Position numbers and translations under genes: made by a program. From an uncultured Prevotellaceae bacterium (GTDB taxonomy: Bacteria > Bacteroidota > Bacteroidia > Bacteroidales > Bacteroidaceae), in assembly GCA_947306605.1 (NCBI GenBank), contig CAMZHB010000105.1:1-6209 (forward strand): DNA of 6,209 nucleotides, given 5' to 3'. The notes beneath the pieces were generated by a model, which saw only the letters and a list, made by a program, of their open reading frames with translations, made no database searches and had not been told where the DNA came from. Positions 4,550 to 6,209 of the stretch are shown here, piece after piece (the stretch's first letter is position 1; each line of letters starts with the position of its first letter).

Positions 4550-6067
4550 ATGACCGACAGAAAAGTGAGGGTGCGTTTCGCACCGAGTCCCACGGGACCC
4601 CTTCATATAGGCGGTGTGCGCACCGCGCTCTACAACTATCTTTTCGCCCGCCACCACGGCGGCCAACTGGTGCTCCGCATCGAGGACACCGACTCCAGCC
4701 GTTTCGTTCCCGGAGCCGAGGACTACATCGTGGAAAGTTTCCGCTGGCTCAACATCGCCTTCGACGAGGGCGTGGGCATCGGAGGCGACCACGGGCCTTA
4801 CCGTCAATCGGAACGCCGCGATATCTACAAGACCTACGTACGCCAGTTGCTCGACGCCGGACGGGCCTACTATGCCTTCGACACGCCTGAAGAACTGGCC
4901 CGCAAACGCGAGGAAACGCCCAATTTCCAATACGACGCCACCACACGCAGCCAAATGCGCAATTCGCTGACCCTTCCCGCCGAGGAAGTGAAGCGGCTCA
5001 TCGACAGCAGCACGCAATATGTGGTGCGCTTCAAAATAGAACCCAACGAAGACGTGCACGTGAACGACATCATCCGCGGCGACGTCAAAATCAATTCGTC
5101 CATACTCGACGACAAGGTGCTCTACAAGAGCGCCGACCAGTTGCCCACTTACCATCTGGCGAACATCGTGGACGACCACCTGATGGAAATCACCCACGTC
5201 ATCCGTGGCGAGGAATGGCTGCCCAGCGCGCCGCTCCACGTGTTGCTCTACCGCGCCCTGGGATGGGGAGACACCATGCCGCAGTTCGCCCACCTGCCCC
5301 TGTTGCTCAAACCCGACGGCAAGGGCAAACTGTCGAAACGCGACGGCGACCGTCTGGGCTTCCCCGTATTCCCGCTGGAATGGCACGACCCGAAGTCGGG
5401 CGAAGTGAGCTCAGGCTACCGCGAACAGGGTTACTTCCCCGAAGCCGTGGTCAATTTCCTGGCCTTGCTCGGATGGAACCCCGGTACGGAACAGGAACTG
5501 TTTACCCTGGACGAACTGGTGCAGCAATTCGACCTGGGCAAATGCTCCAAGGCCGGTGCCAAGTTCGACTACGTGAAGGGCACGTGGTTCAATCACGAAT
5601 ACATCCTCATGAAAGACAACAGCGAAATAGCCCCCGAGTTTGACCGTATTCTCAAAGCCAACGGCATAGACGCGCCGATGGAACGGGTGGAGAAAGTGGT
5701 CAGCCTGATGAAAAACCGCGTCAATTTCGTACATGAGCTTTGGCCCCTGTGCCGCTTCTTCTTCGTAGCCCCCGAGACCTACGACGAGAAAACCGTAAAG
5801 AAACGCTGGAAGGAAGACTCGGCCCAGACAATGCAAGCCCTGCGCGACCTGTTGGCCGGCCTCGATGACTTCAGCCTGGAGAACCAGGAAGCCGCGGTAA
5901 TGAAATGGATTGAGGACAACCAACTGCACACGGGCAACGTGATGAACGCCTTCCGCCTGACACTGGTGGGCGAAGGCATCGGACCTCATATGTTCGACAT
6001 CTCCGCTTTCTTAGGCAAGGAGGAGACCCTGCGCCGCATGAACCGCGCCATTGAGAAACTGAAATAG
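4550..6067 (+). CDS. gltX: Glutamyl-tRNA synthetase
   Basis: This 505-residue class I aminoacyl-tRNA synthetase charges tRNA-Glu with glutamate in the cytoplasm. The Rossmann catalytic domain opens with RFAPSPTGPLHIGG, where HIGG (19-22) is the HIGH signature, and continues with ALYNYLFAR and LRIEDTD. The stem-contact region has HVIRGEEWLPSAPLH, and the KMSKS signature is KLSKRDG (260-266). The C-terminal third is the helical anticodon-binding region, ending in RRMNRAIEKLK. No zinc-binding Cys cluster is visible in the insertion region, as in many GltX proteins. The length is normal. ATG 4550 gives MTDRKVRVRFAPSPTG and lies just after the promoter. It is followed 44 nt later by kdtA without an intervening terminator or clear promoter, so the two are probably co-transcribed. 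Organisms without GlnRS use a non-discriminating version; the sequence alone does not decide that here. Confidence 0.97.
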   Translation: MTDRKVRVRFAPSPTGPLHIGGVRTALYNYLFARHHGGQLVLRIEDTDSSRFVPGAEDYIVESFRWLNIAFDEGVGIGGDHGPYRQSERRDIYKTYVRQLLDAGRAYYAFDTPEELARKREETPNFQYDATTRSQMRNSLTLPAEEVKRLIDSSTQYVVRFKIEPNEDVHVNDIIRGDVKINSSILDDKVLYKSADQLPTYHLANIVDDHLMEITHVIRGEEWLPSAPLHVLLYRALGWGDTMPQFAHLPLLLKPDGKGKLSKRDGDRLGFPVFPLEWHDPKSGEVSSGYREQGYFPEAVVNFLALLGWNPGTEQELFTLDELVQQFDLGKCSKAGAKFDYVKGTWFNHEYILMKDNSEIAPEFDRILKANGIDAPMERVEKVVSLMKNRVNFVHELWPLCRFFFVAPETYDEKTVKKRWKEDSAQTMQALRDLLAGLDDFSLENQEAAVMKWIEDNQLHTGNVMNAFRLTLVGEGIGPHMFDISAFLGKEETLRRMNRAIEKLK

Positions 6068-6111
6068 CAGTTACAGATATCCTCCAGTCCCAACTCACAA
6101 TTTCCAACCCC

Positions 6112-6209
6112 GTGTATTCCCTCGCCATATACATCTATATGTTTTGTGTCAACGTGGTGGCCATCTTCAACAAGAAGGCCCGGCTGCTCATGATAGGACA
6201 CAGCAAAAC
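6112..6209 (+). CDS. kdtA: Kdo transferase KdtA/WaaA, N-terminal fragment
   Basis: The window ends 32 codons into a reading frame giving (M)YSLAIYIYMFCVNVVAIF followed by NKKARLLMIGHSK. This is the usual start of 3-deoxy-D-manno-octulosonate transferase: a short N-terminal membrane anchor (about residues 3-19), then the basic NxKAR segment leading into the GT-B domain. The enzyme adds Kdo to the lipid A precursor on the cytoplasmic face of the inner membrane. GTG 6112 is chosen as the start because the MYxLAIxIY opening is family-typical; the next in-frame ATG is 6139 and would remove half of the anchor. The frame stays open upstream of 6112 with no ATG. Its position just after gltX fits Bacteroidales gene order as I know it. 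The identity rests on only 32 residues. Confidence 0.8.
   Translation, partial: MYSLAIYIYMFCVNVVAIFNKKARLLMIGHSK

Noticed and set aside
4532..5386. 284-codon antisense ORF opposite gltX
   Set aside because: It mirrors the codon usage of gltX on the other strand, has no recognisable domain and no promoter; long antisense frames are common in GC-biased codons.

Overview
The window looks like chromosomal DNA from a member of the Bacteroidales (Bacteroides/Prevotella type). Three intergenic regions carry the Bacteroidetes promoter pattern, a -33 TTTG and a -7 TAnnTTTG separated by 20-21 bp. The genes have no clear Shine-Dalgarno sites, and the encoded proteins (MtaB with the TLGCKLNFAET opening, a two-residue HIGG/KLSKR GltX, a KdtA start) read like Bacteroidales versions. 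I see no CRISPR array, tRNA, rRNA, insertion sequence or attachment site.

Left part (1-724, + strand): a GC-rich perfect hairpin lies at the window edge. It is followed by a 44-residue peptide with a hydrophobic N-terminus and, 4 nt later, a 167-residue GH108-type N-acetylmuramidase with no signal peptide. Together they resemble a holin/endolysin-like or domesticated phage lysis pair. No promoter is visible in front of them, so they probably belong to a transcript that begins outside the window. Two hairpins (726-797) separate them from a convergent gene on the minus strand.

Middle-left (825-1266): a minus-strand gene encodes a very small lipoprotein whose mature part is five tandem seven-residue Val/Ala/Asp repeats. 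It has a clear promoter and a strong intrinsic terminator. A 235-bp divergent intergenic region carries its promoter and that of the next operon.

Middle (1267-4374, + strand): a tightly packed three-gene operon comprises mtaB (tRNA ct6A/t6A-37 methylthiotransferase), a GT2 glycosyltransferase (8-nt overlap) and a short RsmI-like SAM methyltransferase (4-nt ATGA overlap). It ends in an intrinsic terminator. Two members modify translation RNAs, or are likely to, while the middle one probably works on envelope or surface glycans.

Right part (4497-6209, + strand): gltX (glutamyl-tRNA synthetase) has its own promoter, and 44 nt after it the window ends inside the start of kdtA/waaA (Kdo transferase of lipid A synthesis), which probably uses a GTG start. 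Most of the window is housekeeping. The less explained items are the tiny peptide/muramidase pair, the heptad-repeat lipoprotein, the short RsmI-like protein, and repeats lying on promoters.
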